Program-made: the position numbers and the translations under genes
The notes under the pieces: generated by a model
Databases searched by the model: none
What the model was told of the DNA's origin: nothing
Seen by the model: only the letters and a program-made list of their open reading frames with translations
Part shown: piece after piece, positions 52,354 to 61,323 of the stretch
How the letters are laid out: each line of letters starts with the position of its first letter
Position numbering within the stretch: the first letter of the stretch is position 1
Source: CAYLPJ01 sp964385465
GTDB lineage: Bacteria; Planctomycetota; Phycisphaerae; SM23-33
DNA length: 64,000 nt
Reading direction: 5' to 3'
Assembly: GCA_964385465.1 (NCBI GenBank)
Contig: CAYLPJ010000038.1
Coordinates: 1 to 64,000 of the forward strand

Positions 52354-52888
52354 CGTAAGGACCTCCCTGTCCCCGCCGGCCCGGACCGGTCAGCGCCGCC
52401 GCTCGGCGTGTTCGGCCTCGTCGGCCTCGGCGGGCGACACTACCAGTGTATCCGTCCCGGAGTCCTCTTGCCAGCGCGGACGGTGAGGCCGCGCACCGCG
52501 GCGCGGGCGTTGCCGCGCCCTGCGGAGCCTCGACGGCCCGGCCGGGATGTGTCGTCGTCTCTGCATCGTACTTCACTCCGGGGCCGCCGCGAACTCGACG
52601 CGCGGGACCCAACGTCTCGGCCCCTATATCGGCCCGATGAGGGCGATGGATAAGGACCGCCACTCATTCTACGGCCGCCGCGGGACGTGCGTTCACGCCG
52701 GGCAGTCAGGGCGAACGGAAAACCTGGGGTTCGTGGCGATGCCGGGGGGGATTTCGCGGCGGACATTGCTTATAATCTGACCGGCCCGGGTAGCCGATGA
52801 TGACCAGGAGGGTGCGTCGTATGCGCCCCGTCCGCAGGAAGATCCGGCGTCGGCGGCCCCGGCGCCTTCAACGCGATCGCGAGTGCCT
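52354..52888. other. Divergent intergenic region between the TPR gene and glgP
   Basis: No ORF looks coding. It contains weak minus-strand -10 candidates (TACACT near 52450, ATATAG near 52627), the plus-strand TATAAT at 52771, and a segment with words like those at 10356 and 55521 (TGTGTCGTCGTC near 52548). Confidence 0.45.
52771..52776 (+). promoter_or_regulatory. -10 element of glgP
   Basis: Consensus TATAAT preceded by TGCT; no recognisable -35. The predicted leader is about 105 nt. Confidence 0.5.
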
Positions 52889-55456
52889 ATGCGACCTTTG
52901 AGAACGTTCACGATCGAGCCGTCGTTGCCGGAGCAGTTGACCCCCCTGCTGGAGGTGGCCTACAACCTCTGGTGGTGCTGGCATGGCGAGGCCCTGGAGT
53001 TGTTCCGCCGCCTCGACCCCGTCGGGTGGGAAGACTGCTACCACAACCCCGTCGCCCTGCTGGGACGGATGGGCCAGCAGCGGCTGGTCGAGCTGGCCGG
53101 CGACGAGGGGTTCCTCGCCCACCTCCAGCGGGTCCACAAGCAGTTGAGGGACTACATCTCCACGCCCGGCTGGTGGCGACGGACGTACGGCAACGGCACG
53201 AAGCCGCGGGTGGCGTACTTCTGCGCCGAGTTCGGGCTCAACGAGTGCATGCCCATCTACTCCGGCGGCCTGGGCGTGCTGGCCGGCGACCACCTCAAGA
53301 GCGCCTCGGAGCTGGACATCCCGCTGGTCGCCATCGGACTGCTCTACCAGCAGGGCTACTTCCGCCAGCGCCTCAACGCCGACGGGTGGCAGTTGGAGCT
53401 GTTCCCCCGCAACGACTTCCACAACATGCCCGTCCAGCTCGTCCGCCACGGGGAGGGCGAGGGCGAGCCCGTGCAGATCGAGGTCGAGATCCTCGACAAC
53501 ACCGTCAAGGCCCAGGTCTGGCGGCTGAAGGTCGGGCGCATCGACGTCTACCTGCTGGACACCAACGTCCCGGAGAACTCCCCCGAGGACAGGCACATCA
53601 CCGCCCAGCTCTACGGCGGGGACCAGGAGATGCGCATCCGCCAGGAGATCCTCCTGGGCATCGGCGGCGTGCGGATGCTCAAGGCCCTCGGGCTCGATCC
53701 CAGGGCCTTCCACATGAACGAGGGGCACTCCGCCTTCCTCGCGCTGGAACGCTGCCGCCTGTTCATGGCCGAGCAGGGCGTCTCCTTCGCCGAGGCCAGG
53801 GAGGCCGTCTGCGCCTCCAACATCTTCACCACGCACACGCCCGTACCCGCAGGCAACGACGCCTTCGAGCCCTGGCTGGTCGAGAAGTACTTCTCCCGCT
53901 ACTGGCCGCAGCTTGGCCTGGACAAGGACGCCTTCTTCGCCCTCGGGCGGCAGGAGCCCAACAACCGGGAGGAGCCGCTGAACCTCACGGTCCTGGCCCT
54001 GCGGATGAGCGGCTATCGCAACGGCGTCAGCGAACTGCACGGCGCGGTCAGCCGCAAGCTCTGGGCCGGCGTCTGGCCCGGGCTGCCCGCCGCCGAGGTG
54101 CCCATCGGCCACATCACCAACGGCATCCATACGCGGACGTTCATCAGCCACGACCTCGCCGCCCTCTACGACCGCTACCTCGGCCCCCGCTGGCATGAGA
54201 AGCCGGCCGACATGGACACATGGAAGGCCGTCGACTCCATCCCCAATACCGAGTTGTGGCGGACCCACGAGCGGCGGCGCGAGCGCCTGGTGGCCTTCGC
54301 CCGACGTCACATGCACAAGCAGTTGGCCAAGCGCGGCGCGGGCTCTTCGGAGTTGGCGGCCGCCGACGAGGTGCTCGACCCCGAGGCCCTGACGATCGGC
54401 TTCGCACGGCGGTTCGCGACGTACAAGCGGGCGAACCTGATCCTGGCCGACCCGGACCGCCTGGCGCGGCTTCTTGGCGGCGCGGACCGCCCGGTGCAGA
54501 TCATCTTCGCCGGCAAGGCCCACCCGCGGGACAACCCGGGCAAGGACCTGATCCGCCAGATCGTCCACACAGCCCGCAAGGGCCCGTTCCGCCGGTCGCT
54601 GGTCTTCCTGGAGGATTACGACCTCAATGTAGCGCGGTACCTCGTACAGGGCGTGGACGTCTGGCTGAACACGCCGCTTCGGCCCATGGAGGCCTCGGGC
54701 ACCAGCGGAATGAAGGTCGCCGCCAACGGCGGGCTCAACGTATCCATCCCCGACGGCTGGTGGGCCGAGGGCTACGGCCCGGAGGTCGGCTGGGCCATCG
54801 GCTCGGGCGAGAACTACGACGACCTGGAGTACCAGAACAAGGTCGAGAGCCAGGCGCTCTACGACCTGCTGGAGAAGGAGGTCGTCCCGCTGTTCTACGA
54901 TCGCGGGCCCGACCGCCTGCCCCACGGCTGGATCGCCAAGATGAAGAAGGCCATGTCGCGCCTGGCCCCCGTGTACAACACCAACCGGATGGTCCGCCAG
55001 TACGCCGAGTTGTTCTACGTGCCCGCCGCCAAGCGCTGCGAGGAGTTGATCGACTCGGAGATGGCCGGGGCCCGACGCCTGGCCGCCTGGAAGGCCAGGT
55101 GCCGCCAGCATTTCCCCGACGTCCGCGTCGAGACGGTCAGCGACGACCTCGACGACCTCGGCGGCGCGTCGGTCGGCAGGGACGTCCGCGTCCAGGCCCA
55201 GGTCAGCCTCGGCGACCTGGCGCCCGAGGACGTCAAGGTCGAGCTCTACTACGGGCCCCTCGACGCCGACGGGCAGCTCACCACCGGCGAGGCCCTCGCC
55301 ATGGAACGCGCCGAAGCCGGCGACAACGGACGCGTGCGGTACACCGTGCAGATGCCCTGCACACGCAGCGGCATGACGGGCTACACCGTCCGCGTCATGC
55401 CCCAGCACGAGACGCTCCCCGACGCGCGCGACATGGGACTCATCCGGTGGGTGTAG
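52889..55456 (+). CDS. glgP: Alpha-glucan phosphorylase
   Basis: 855 residues of the TIGR02094-type maltodextrin/glycogen phosphorylases. The N-terminal DUF3417-like segment (LTPLLEVAYNLWWCWHGEALELFRRLDP) is followed by AYFCAEFGLNECMPIYSGGLGVLAGDHLKSAS, FHMNEGHSAFL, GFARRFATYKRANLIL, and the PLP-lysine motif EASGTSGMKVAANGGLN (K609). It releases glucose-1-phosphate from stored alpha-glucan. ATG 52889 is used; a GTG two codons earlier is possible. Works alongside the ROK glucokinase at 38100 in glucose metabolism. Confidence 0.95.
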   Translation: MRPLRTFTIEPSLPEQLTPLLEVAYNLWWCWHGEALELFRRLDPVGWEDCYHNPVALLGRMGQQRLVELAGDEGFLAHLQRVHKQLRDYISTPGWWRRTYGNGTKPRVAYFCAEFGLNECMPIYSGGLGVLAGDHLKSASELDIPLVAIGLLYQQGYFRQRLNADGWQLELFPRNDFHNMPVQLVRHGEGEGEPVQIEVEILDNTVKAQVWRLKVGRIDVYLLDTNVPENSPEDRHITAQLYGGDQEMRIRQEILLGIGGVRMLKALGLDPRAFHMNEGHSAFLALERCRLFMAEQGVSFAEAREAVCASNIFTTHTPVPAGNDAFEPWLVEKYFSRYWPQLGLDKDAFFALGRQEPNNREEPLNLTVLALRMSGYRNGVSELHGAVSRKLWAGVWPGLPAAEVPIGHITNGIHTRTFISHDLAALYDRYLGPRWHEKPADMDTWKAVDSIPNTELWRTHERRRERLVAFARRHMHKQLAKRGAGSSELAAADEVLDPEALTIGFARRFATYKRANLILADPDRLARLLGGADRPVQIIFAGKAHPRDNPGKDLIRQIVHTARKGPFRRSLVFLEDYDLNVARYLVQGVDVWLNTPLRPMEASGTSGMKVAANGGLNVSIPDGWWAEGYGPEVGWAIGSGENYDDLEYQNKVESQALYDLLEKEVVPLFYDRGPDRLPHGWIAKMKKAMSRLAPVYNTNRMVRQYAELFYVPAAKRCEELIDSEMAGARRLAAWKARCRQHFPDVRVETVSDDLDDLGGASVGRDVRVQAQVSLGDLAPEDVKVELYYGPLDADGQLTTGEALAMERAEAGDNGRVRYTVQMPCTRSGMTGYTVRVMPQHETLPDARDMGLIRWV

Positions 55457-55841
55457 CCCTGCGGCGCAAACAGCCAGCCGGAGAATGCCGTAGCATGACG
55501 CCGGCCGAGACCAGGCGAGTGTGTTGTCGTCTGCCATCTGGTCCTCGGTTGGGGTTTGCCGTCCGGGATGTGCTGTCGGCGCTGTGAACAGAAAGCGCTT
55601 GGCCCTTCGGCCCGACGCGCGGTAGTCTGTAGCCCATGGCCGCGTTGCGGCCCCGACGGTACACGACCGATGCGAACGACCCGAAACACGACGACTACAT
55701 GCTGACATGCCGCCTCCGGGCATTCCGGGCGGTGTGGTCGTCGTGGGTCTTTCGATCCGCCGTGTGCCGTTTGCTTATGTCCGGCCGACGACGAACCACG
55801 CCGGGCGGGGTCTTCGGAGGGCGGCAGGAAGGAACACCGCC
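55457..55841. other. Intergenic region between glgP and thrS
   Basis: No coding ORF. The first part contains the structured repeat at 55478-55531 and a hairpin CCGAGACCAG/CTGGTCCTCGG (55504-55549). I see no T-box motif or clear promoter for thrS, whose leader must lie here. Confidence 0.45.
55478..55531 (-). repeat. Structured intergenic element, second copy of part of the orphan RNA
   Basis: This 54-bp segment aligns with 10313-10366 (shared: GAATGC, CGCCGGC, CGAG, and an identical 11-bp GTGTTGTCGTC end). On the minus strand it folds into AUGC-UACG-GCAU, a hairpin with the stable cUACGg tetraloop, inside GCCGG/CCGGC. Orientation relative to the 10.3-kb copy is the same. Confidence 0.5.
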
Positions 55842-57827
55842 ATGAGCGTCACCATCCAGCTTCCCGACGGGAGCGAGCGCACCTACGATGAGCCCCTCGC
55901 CGCGCGCGACGTGGCCGAGGACATCTCCCCGCGCCTGGCCTCGGCGGCCGTCGCGGCGGAGATCGACGGCACGCTCGGCGACCTGACCGCCACGGTCGGC
56001 GAGGGCACGCACAGCCTGCGCCTGCTCACCGACCGCGACGACGAGGCGCTGGAGGTGCTGCGCCACACGGCCGCCCACGTGATGGCCCAGGCGGTGGTGC
56101 GCCTGTTCGGCAAGGGCGTCAAGTACACCATCGGCCCGGCGCTGACGGACGATTTTCAGTACGGCTTCTACTACGACTTCGACGTCCCCGACCGCATCAG
56201 CGAGGAAGACCTCCCGCGGATCGAAGCGGAGATGAAGAAGATCGTCGGCGAGAAGCTGCCCATCGAGCGGGAGGAGCTGTCGGTCGACGCGGCGCGCCGG
56301 CTCTTCGCCGACCTCGGTCAGGACTACAAGGCCGAGATGATCGACGACCTCGTGGCCGCCGAGGGCGTGGACGCCGTCAGCGTGTACCGCCAAGGCGATT
56401 TCGTGGACATGTGCCGAGGCCCCCACCTGCCCCACACGGGCAAGCTGAAGGTCTTCAAGCTGCTCAGCACGGCCGGGGCCTACTGGCGGGGCGACGAGAG
56501 CAAGCCCATGCTCACGCGCGTGTACGGCACGGCGTTCTTCAGCAAGGACGCGCTGGCCGAGCACCTCGAGAAGATCGAGGAGGCCCGCAAGCGGGACCAC
56601 CGCGTCCTCGGCCGGCAGCTCGGGCTGTTTCTGATCAGCGAGGCGGTGGGCCCGGGGCTTCCGCTGTGGCTGCCGAAGGGCGCGGTCCTCCGCATGGAGT
56701 TGGAGGGCTGGCTTCGCGGCGAGCTGACGAAACGAGGGTACCGATCGGTCATCACGCCGCACATCGGACGGATCGGCCTCTACGAAACCAGCGGGCACTA
56801 CCCGTACTACGAGCACGGCCTGTTCCCGACGATGTCTGTGGATGACAACGAGGCGTACATCGTCAAGCCGATGAACTGCCCGCATCACATTCAGATCTAC
56901 AAGTCCGAGCAGCACAGCTACCGGGACCTCCCACTTCGCCTCTCGGAGTTCGGGACGGTGTACCGCTTCGAGCAGTCCGGCGAGCTGAGCGGGCTGACGC
57001 GGGTCCGCGGCTTCACCCAGGACGACGCGCACATTTTCTGCACGCCGGAGCAACTGGAGGCGGAGATCGCCTCCTGCGTGGAGCTGACCCGCCTGTGCCT
57101 CCAGACCCTCGGCCTGGAGGACTACCGCGTGCGGATCGGCCTGCGCGACCCCGACAGCAGCAAGTACGTCGGCGAGGCCGATCGGTGGGACCGCGCCGAG
57201 GCGAACATCCGCAGCGTGGTCGGCAAGGTGGGCCTGGACTACACCGAGGAGGCCGGCGAGGCGGCGTTCTACGGCCCGAAGATCGACTTCGTCGTCAACG
57301 ACTGCCTCGGGCGGGAATGGCAGCTCGGGACGATCCAGGTGGACTACAACCTCCCCGAGCGGTTCGACCTGGAGTACATCGGCGCCGACAACACGGCCCA
57401 CCGCCCTGTCATGATCCACCGCGCCCCGCTGGGGTCGCCCGAGCGGTTCATCGGGATCCTGATCGAGCACTTCGCCGGCGCGTTCCCGCTGTGGCTGTCG
57501 CCGGTTCAGGTTGCGGTCCTGCCGGTCAGCGAGAAGGTCAACGACTACGCCGCGCAGGTGGTCGAGCGCCTCGACGGCGCGGGGCTCCGCGTGGAATTCG
57601 ACAACTCCTCGGAGAAGGTCGGCGCGAAGATCCGCCGGGCCACGCTCCAGAAGGTGCCCTACATGCTGATCGTCGGCCCGCGCGAGGCCGAGGCCGGAAC
57701 CGTCTCGGTACGCCACCGCACCGAAGGCGACCTGGGCCCCCGGAGCGTGGAGGAGCTTCTGGCCGATCTGCAAACCGAGATCAAAACCAAGGGAAACGCC
57801 CCGCTGGCAAGCGTTGAACCAACGTAA
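55842..57827 (+). CDS. thrS: Threonyl-tRNA synthetase
   Basis: 661 residues, all domains present: TGS (1-62), editing domain with HTAAHVMAQAVV and CRGPHLPHTG, class II core with motif 2 (RFEQSGELSGLTRVRGFTQDDAH), zinc ligand Cys in VKPMNCPHHIQIY, motif 3 (IHRAPLGSPERFIGILIEH) and the anticodon-binding domain (QVAVLPVSEKVNDYA onward). It charges tRNA-Thr and edits Ser-tRNA-Thr. ATG 55842 has AGGAAGGA upstream. It is followed by infC, as in many bacteria. Confidence 0.98.
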   Translation: MSVTIQLPDGSERTYDEPLAARDVAEDISPRLASAAVAAEIDGTLGDLTATVGEGTHSLRLLTDRDDEALEVLRHTAAHVMAQAVVRLFGKGVKYTIGPALTDDFQYGFYYDFDVPDRISEEDLPRIEAEMKKIVGEKLPIEREELSVDAARRLFADLGQDYKAEMIDDLVAAEGVDAVSVYRQGDFVDMCRGPHLPHTGKLKVFKLLSTAGAYWRGDESKPMLTRVYGTAFFSKDALAEHLEKIEEARKRDHRVLGRQLGLFLISEAVGPGLPLWLPKGAVLRMELEGWLRGELTKRGYRSVITPHIGRIGLYETSGHYPYYEHGLFPTMSVDDNEAYIVKPMNCPHHIQIYKSEQHSYRDLPLRLSEFGTVYRFEQSGELSGLTRVRGFTQDDAHIFCTPEQLEAEIASCVELTRLCLQTLGLEDYRVRIGLRDPDSSKYVGEADRWDRAEANIRSVVGKVGLDYTEEAGEAAFYGPKIDFVVNDCLGREWQLGTIQVDYNLPERFDLEYIGADNTAHRPVMIHRAPLGSPERFIGILIEHFAGAFPLWLSPVQVAVLPVSEKVNDYAAQVVERLDGAGLRVEFDNSSEKVGAKIRRATLQKVPYMLIVGPREAEAGTVSVRHRTEGDLGPRSVEELLADLQTEIKTKGNAPLASVEPT

Positions 57828-57858
57828 GCAGATAGAATAGGACGAGGACGATGTTCGC

Positions 57859-57892
57859 GGGCCGGCCGGCGTCCGCGGTGGACGCCGGGCCC
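57859..57892 (+). promoter_or_regulatory. Stable hairpin in the infC leader
   Basis: A 9-bp perfect stem CCGGCGTCC/GGACGCCGG (57866-57874, 57880-57888), extended by GGGC/GCCC across a 3-nt bulge. It lies 17 nt before the infC ribosome site and could modulate initiation. A TAGAAT box (57833-57838) upstream may be an infC promoter. Confidence 0.55.
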
Positions 57893-57922
57893 ACCCCGCC
57901 ACGTTGTCAGGAGACCCAAGCC

Positions 57923-58474
57923 ATCGCAAAGAATCTTCGCAGGAACACGCAGATCCGCGTCTCGCCGATCCGCCTGATCGACCAGGACAACAACCAGATC
58001 GGGATCGTGGACGTCCGCGACGCACTCCAGAAGGCGCGCGACGCCGATCTGGACCTTGTGGAAGTGGCCCCGCAATCGCAGCCGCCCGTCTGCCGGATCA
58101 TGGATTACGGCAAGTGGATGTACTCGCAGCGGAAGAAGGAACAGAAGGCCAAGGCCAATCGCCACGAGACGGAGCTGAAGGAAATCCGCATCCGCACGCC
58201 GAAGATCGGCGAGCACGACCTGGGAATCAAGGTCGACCGCGCCCGCAAGTTCCTCGAGCGCGGCGACCGGGTCCAGTTCACCCTGCGCTTTCGCGGGCGA
58301 GAGCTCGCCCACATCGACGAGGGGCGCAAGGTCTTCGAGGGCATCAAAGACACCCTCTCGGACGTCAGCAAGGTCGACCAGAACTACCGCTTCGAGGGGC
58401 GACGGCTCACCATGACCCTCGCACCGACGGCCGTCAAGAAGCCCAGCGAAGAAGCGTCGACCGGCAAGAATTGA
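57923..58474 (+). CDS. infC: Translation initiation factor IF-3 with a probable AUC start codon
   Basis: IF-3 binds the 30S subunit and rejects non-canonical start codons. The 183-residue product has the N-domain (RRNTQIRVSPIRLIDQDNNQIGIV), the basic linker with the IF-3 signature (YGKWMYSQRKKEQKAKA) and the C-domain (KEIRIRTPKIGEHDLGIKV). I choose ATC at 57923: AGGAG lies 9 nt upstream, and the size then matches IF-3 elsewhere. A rare start lets IF-3 repress itself, as with AUU in E. coli infC. An ATG at 57851 would add 24 residues (MFAGRPASAVDAGPTPP...) encoded largely by the leader hairpin. rpmI and rplT do not follow. Confidence 0.93.
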   Translation: MAKNLRRNTQIRVSPIRLIDQDNNQIGIVDVRDALQKARDADLDLVEVAPQSQPPVCRIMDYGKWMYSQRKKEQKAKANRHETELKEIRIRTPKIGEHDLGIKVDRARKFLERGDRVQFTLRFRGRELAHIDEGRKVFEGIKDTLSDVSKVDQNYRFEGRRLTMTLAPTAVKKPSEEASTGKN

Positions 58475-58508
58475 CCGTCGGCGAAGGCATCCACGGAAAG
58501 CACATCCA

Positions 58509-59849
58509 TTGAGCTTTGAGAATCTCGGTCTCATCGAGCCGCTGCTGAAGGCGGTTCGCGAAGAGGGGTACACCCACCCGACACCCATCCAGGAACAGGC
58601 CATCGGCCTGCTGCTGGATGGCAATGACCTGCTGGGCTGCGCCCAGACCGGCACGGGCAAGACCGCCGCGTTCGCCCTGCCCATCCTCCAGCACCTCGCA
58701 ACCACCGAGCCGCACCCGGTCCGCGACGAGGACGACGCCAAGCCGCCCGAGCCGCCCGAGCCGCCCCCCCGCGGCCGGGGCGGACGCCGGCATGGCAGGA
58801 AGCGCGGCGGCAGGCGCCATGTAGGCAAGCCGGGCCCGCCGGTCCGGGCGCTGATCGTCACCCCGACGCGCGAGCTCGCCGCACAGATCGGCGAGAGCTT
58901 CGAGGCCTACGGGCGCCACACGGGCATCCGCAGCACCGTCGTCCACGGCGGCGTCCGCAAGGGCCCCCAAGCCAAGGCCGTCCGCGCCGGCGTCGACGTG
59001 CTCGTGGCCACGCCCGGGCGGCTGCTGGACCTCATGGGCGACAAGGTCGCACGGCTCTACAACGTCGAGGTCCTCGTCCTCGACGAAGCCGACCGCATGC
59101 TCGACATGGGCTTCATCCGCGACATCCGACGCATCGTCGCCCACGTGCCCGACGACCGCCAGACCATGCTCTTCTCGGCCACGATGCCAAAGACGATCCA
59201 GCACCTCGCCGATTCCATCCTCGACGAGCCCGAGGAGATCCGCATCGCCCCCCAGGCCCCCGCCGCCGAAACGGTGGACCAGCAGGTCTACTTCGTCGAG
59301 CCACGCAGCAAGCAGGACCTCCTCCAGCACCTGCTGACCGAAACCGACGAGATCAGCCGGGCGCTGGTCTTCGCGCGGACCAAGCGGGGGGCCGACCGGA
59401 TCGTGCTGCACCTCCAGCACGCCGACATCAATGCCGACGTCATCCATTCCGACAAGAGCCAGAAAGACCGCCAGCGCGTGCTCAACAGCTTCAAGGAGGG
59501 GCGCACCCGCGTGCTCGTCGCCAGCGATATCGCCGCCAGAGGGCTCGACGTCGAGGACATCTCCCACGTGATCAACTACGACGTCCCCGAGGATGCCGAC
59601 ACCTACGTCCACCGGATCGGCCGAACCGGCCGGGCCGGACAGGCAGGCAGGGCGCTGTCGTTCTGCGGGCTCGGGGAGCGCGATCATCTCGCGGCCATCG
59701 AGCGGCTGATCGACCGCCAGATCCCCACCGTCGAGGAGCACCCGTTCCGTTCGCCCGTCCCGCGCCGCAACAGCAGTCGAAAGCGCCGGATGCCCACCGC
59801 CTGGCGCCGCCTCTCCCGAGGCCGACGCCCGCGCGGCGGACGGCGATAG
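58509..59849 (+). CDS. DEAD-box RNA helicase (RhlE-like) with basic insertion
   Basis: 446 residues from a TTG start; MSFENLGLIEPLLKAVREEG is the standard RhlE-type opening. Motifs: Q motif (PTPIQEQAI), I (AQTGTGKT, 45-52), Ia (PTRELA), II (DEAD), III (SAT), and VI (HRIGRTGRAGQAG). Between motifs I and Ia is an insertion of about 45 residues (66-111): an acidic/Pro half, then RGRGGRRHGRKRGGRR, like an RNA-binding RGG tract. The C-terminus is also Arg-rich. It replaces rpmI-rplT behind infC and probably acts in ribosome assembly or cold response. Confidence 0.95.
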   Translation: MSFENLGLIEPLLKAVREEGYTHPTPIQEQAIGLLLDGNDLLGCAQTGTGKTAAFALPILQHLATTEPHPVRDEDDAKPPEPPEPPPRGRGGRRHGRKRGGRRHVGKPGPPVRALIVTPTRELAAQIGESFEAYGRHTGIRSTVVHGGVRKGPQAKAVRAGVDVLVATPGRLLDLMGDKVARLYNVEVLVLDEADRMLDMGFIRDIRRIVAHVPDDRQTMLFSATMPKTIQHLADSILDEPEEIRIAPQAPAAETVDQQVYFVEPRSKQDLLQHLLTETDEISRALVFARTKRGADRIVLHLQHADINADVIHSDKSQKDRQRVLNSFKEGRTRVLVASDIAARGLDVEDISHVINYDVPEDADTYVHRIGRTGRAGQAGRALSFCGLGERDHLAAIERLIDRQIPTVEEHPFRSPVPRRNSSRKRRMPTAWRRLSRGRRPRGGRR

Positions 59850-59888
59850 GCACGCCCCGCAAGCCCGACAGCGCCCAGCCGGCCGGCC

Positions 59889-61115
59889 TCACTTCGCGGG
59901 CTTGGCGCCGTCGAGCTCCTTGATCCTCACGCACCGGTACCAGACGCGCTTCGCCTCGTCCTGGAAGCCGATGTACCCCGACGGCGGGCGGTCCTTCAGC
60001 CGGGACGTGCTCAGGTCCAGGTCGATGATCTGCTCGCCATTGAGCACCACGTCCAGCTCGCTGCCCCTGCACGTGATGGTGTAGCGGTTCCATTCGCCGG
60101 CCGGCTTGACCATGTTCTTCGACGGAGCCGCCGTACCGATGACCCCGCCGCAGTCGTGGGGCCCCACCTTCTTCTTGCCGTGCGTGTCGAGGATCTGCAC
60201 CTCGAAACCGCTGCGAACGTGATTGTTCGGGTCCGCGACGCGGCAGAACACGCCGGAGTTGCCCTTCGGCTCGAACTTGAACTCCAGGTCCAGCACGAAG
60301 TCCTTGTACTTCCGCGCCGTCGTCAGGTACGCGCCGAACCGCTGCCAGCCCTTCTCGCCCGGCCGGGGCTTCAGCGTGATGTGGCCCCGGTCGGTGACCA
60401 TCCAGTTGCCCGTCGTTCGCCAGCCGGTCAGGTCGTGCAGGTTGAACATCGGCACGAAGCCGCGGTCGGCGCCCTCGATCTCCCCCGACTTGGGGCGGCG
60501 GGCCTCGATGTCCTTGAACTCCACGTGCATGTCCTGCCCGCCGTGGAGCTGGAGGGCGAAGTGGCCGATCAGGCGACCGGGATCGTCGCGGAGCTCGACC
60601 GTCTTCTTTCCGTTGACCTCGACCACCACGTACCGCCCCACCGCGGCAACGGACAGGTCCGTCCACTCCCCGGGCTTGTAGACCTTGCCGGTGACGTTCG
60701 GATCGGGCTGGGCTACCCACGCCCGCCCGCGGGTCTCGTAGAGCCCCCCGACCTTCGGCGAGCGGTCCACCTCTGCCTGGAAGCCGTGGATGCCCACCGC
60801 CCCGGGGACCTTCTGCCCGCGGAAGTAGAAGCCGCTGTTGCCCTTGAGCACACGGAACTTCAGCCGCACGACGAAGTCGCTGTAGAGCTTGTCGCTGACC
60901 AGCAGCCCGTGGCGCTTCTCGGACTTCTCGCTGGTCCCGACGATGACTCCGTCGGCGACCTCCCACGACCCGCCCGGCAGCGTATGCCACCCCGCCAGCG
61001 TCTTGCCGTCGAACAGCGGCTGGTACTCGTCGGTCAGCTCAGCCCGCGGCGGGGCGGGGACGGCGGAGGATGCGAGAATCAGGATCGCGAGAATGGACAG
61101 GTGCCTGCATGTCAT
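59889..61115 (-). CDS. Secreted protein with two DUF1080 (3-keto-disaccharide hydrolase) domains
   Basis: 408 residues: a signal peptide (LSILAILILASSAVPAPPRA) and two concanavalin-like DUF1080 domains (about 30-205 and 220-400). Each repeats the family pattern: LFDGKTLAGWHTL ... SDFVVRLKFRVLKGNSGFYFRG and MFNLHDLTGWRTT ... KDFVLDLEFKFEPKGNSGVFCRV. The domain binds or hydrolyses modified sugars and is expanded in planctomycetes. GAGGAG lies before the ATG. Duplication within one chain is less usual than the single-domain form. Confidence 0.92.
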   Translation of the reverse strand: MTCRHLSILAILILASSAVPAPPRAELTDEYQPLFDGKTLAGWHTLPGGSWEVADGVIVGTSEKSEKRHGLLVSDKLYSDFVVRLKFRVLKGNSGFYFRGQKVPGAVGIHGFQAEVDRSPKVGGLYETRGRAWVAQPDPNVTGKVYKPGEWTDLSVAAVGRYVVVEVNGKKTVELRDDPGRLIGHFALQLHGGQDMHVEFKDIEARRPKSGEIEGADRGFVPMFNLHDLTGWRTTGNWMVTDRGHITLKPRPGEKGWQRFGAYLTTARKYKDFVLDLEFKFEPKGNSGVFCRVADPNNHVRSGFEVQILDTHGKKKVGPHDCGGVIGTAAPSKNMVKPAGEWNRYTITCRGSELDVVLNGEQIIDLDLSTSRLKDRPPSGYIGFQDEAKRVWYRCVRIKELDGAKPAK

Positions 61116-61219
61116 GGCTTGTCTCCTCTTCCAATGGTGCCCCTCCGGATTCTAACGCCTCCGCGCCGGCGGACAAGGCGATTCCGCCCGCGGGCACCGA
61201 ACAGCCCCCCCCGCCGCCG

Positions 61220-61298
61220 GTGTGTCACTTCTGTCCACCCCACGGGACATGGGACACAAGGACATGCCTATCCGTAAATCCATATCCAAAACCACTTT
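61220..61298 (+). repeat. Dispersed palindromic repeat, copy B
   Basis: Matches the minus strand of 18881-18960: TGTGTC, TTCTGTCCACCCC, GGGACA, GACACAA at the same spacing, then GTAAA and CAAAAC. The core is an imperfect palindrome (TGTGTC...GACACA), followed by an AT-rich arm as in copy A. It lies in a divergent intergenic region (61116-61463) that holds no other gene. Confidence 0.6.
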
Positions 61299-61323
61299 GC
61301 GCACACCATCTCCTGTCCGCCGT

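Noticed and set aside
52868..55689. Long minus-strand frame opposite glgP
   Set aside because: Classic antisense open frame of a GC-rich gene; no start context or domain, while the plus strand encodes a full glucan phosphorylase.
57851..57922. ATG at 57851 as the infC start
   Set aside because: The extension is encoded by the leader hairpin and has no IF-3 similarity; AGGAG fits the ATC at 57923.
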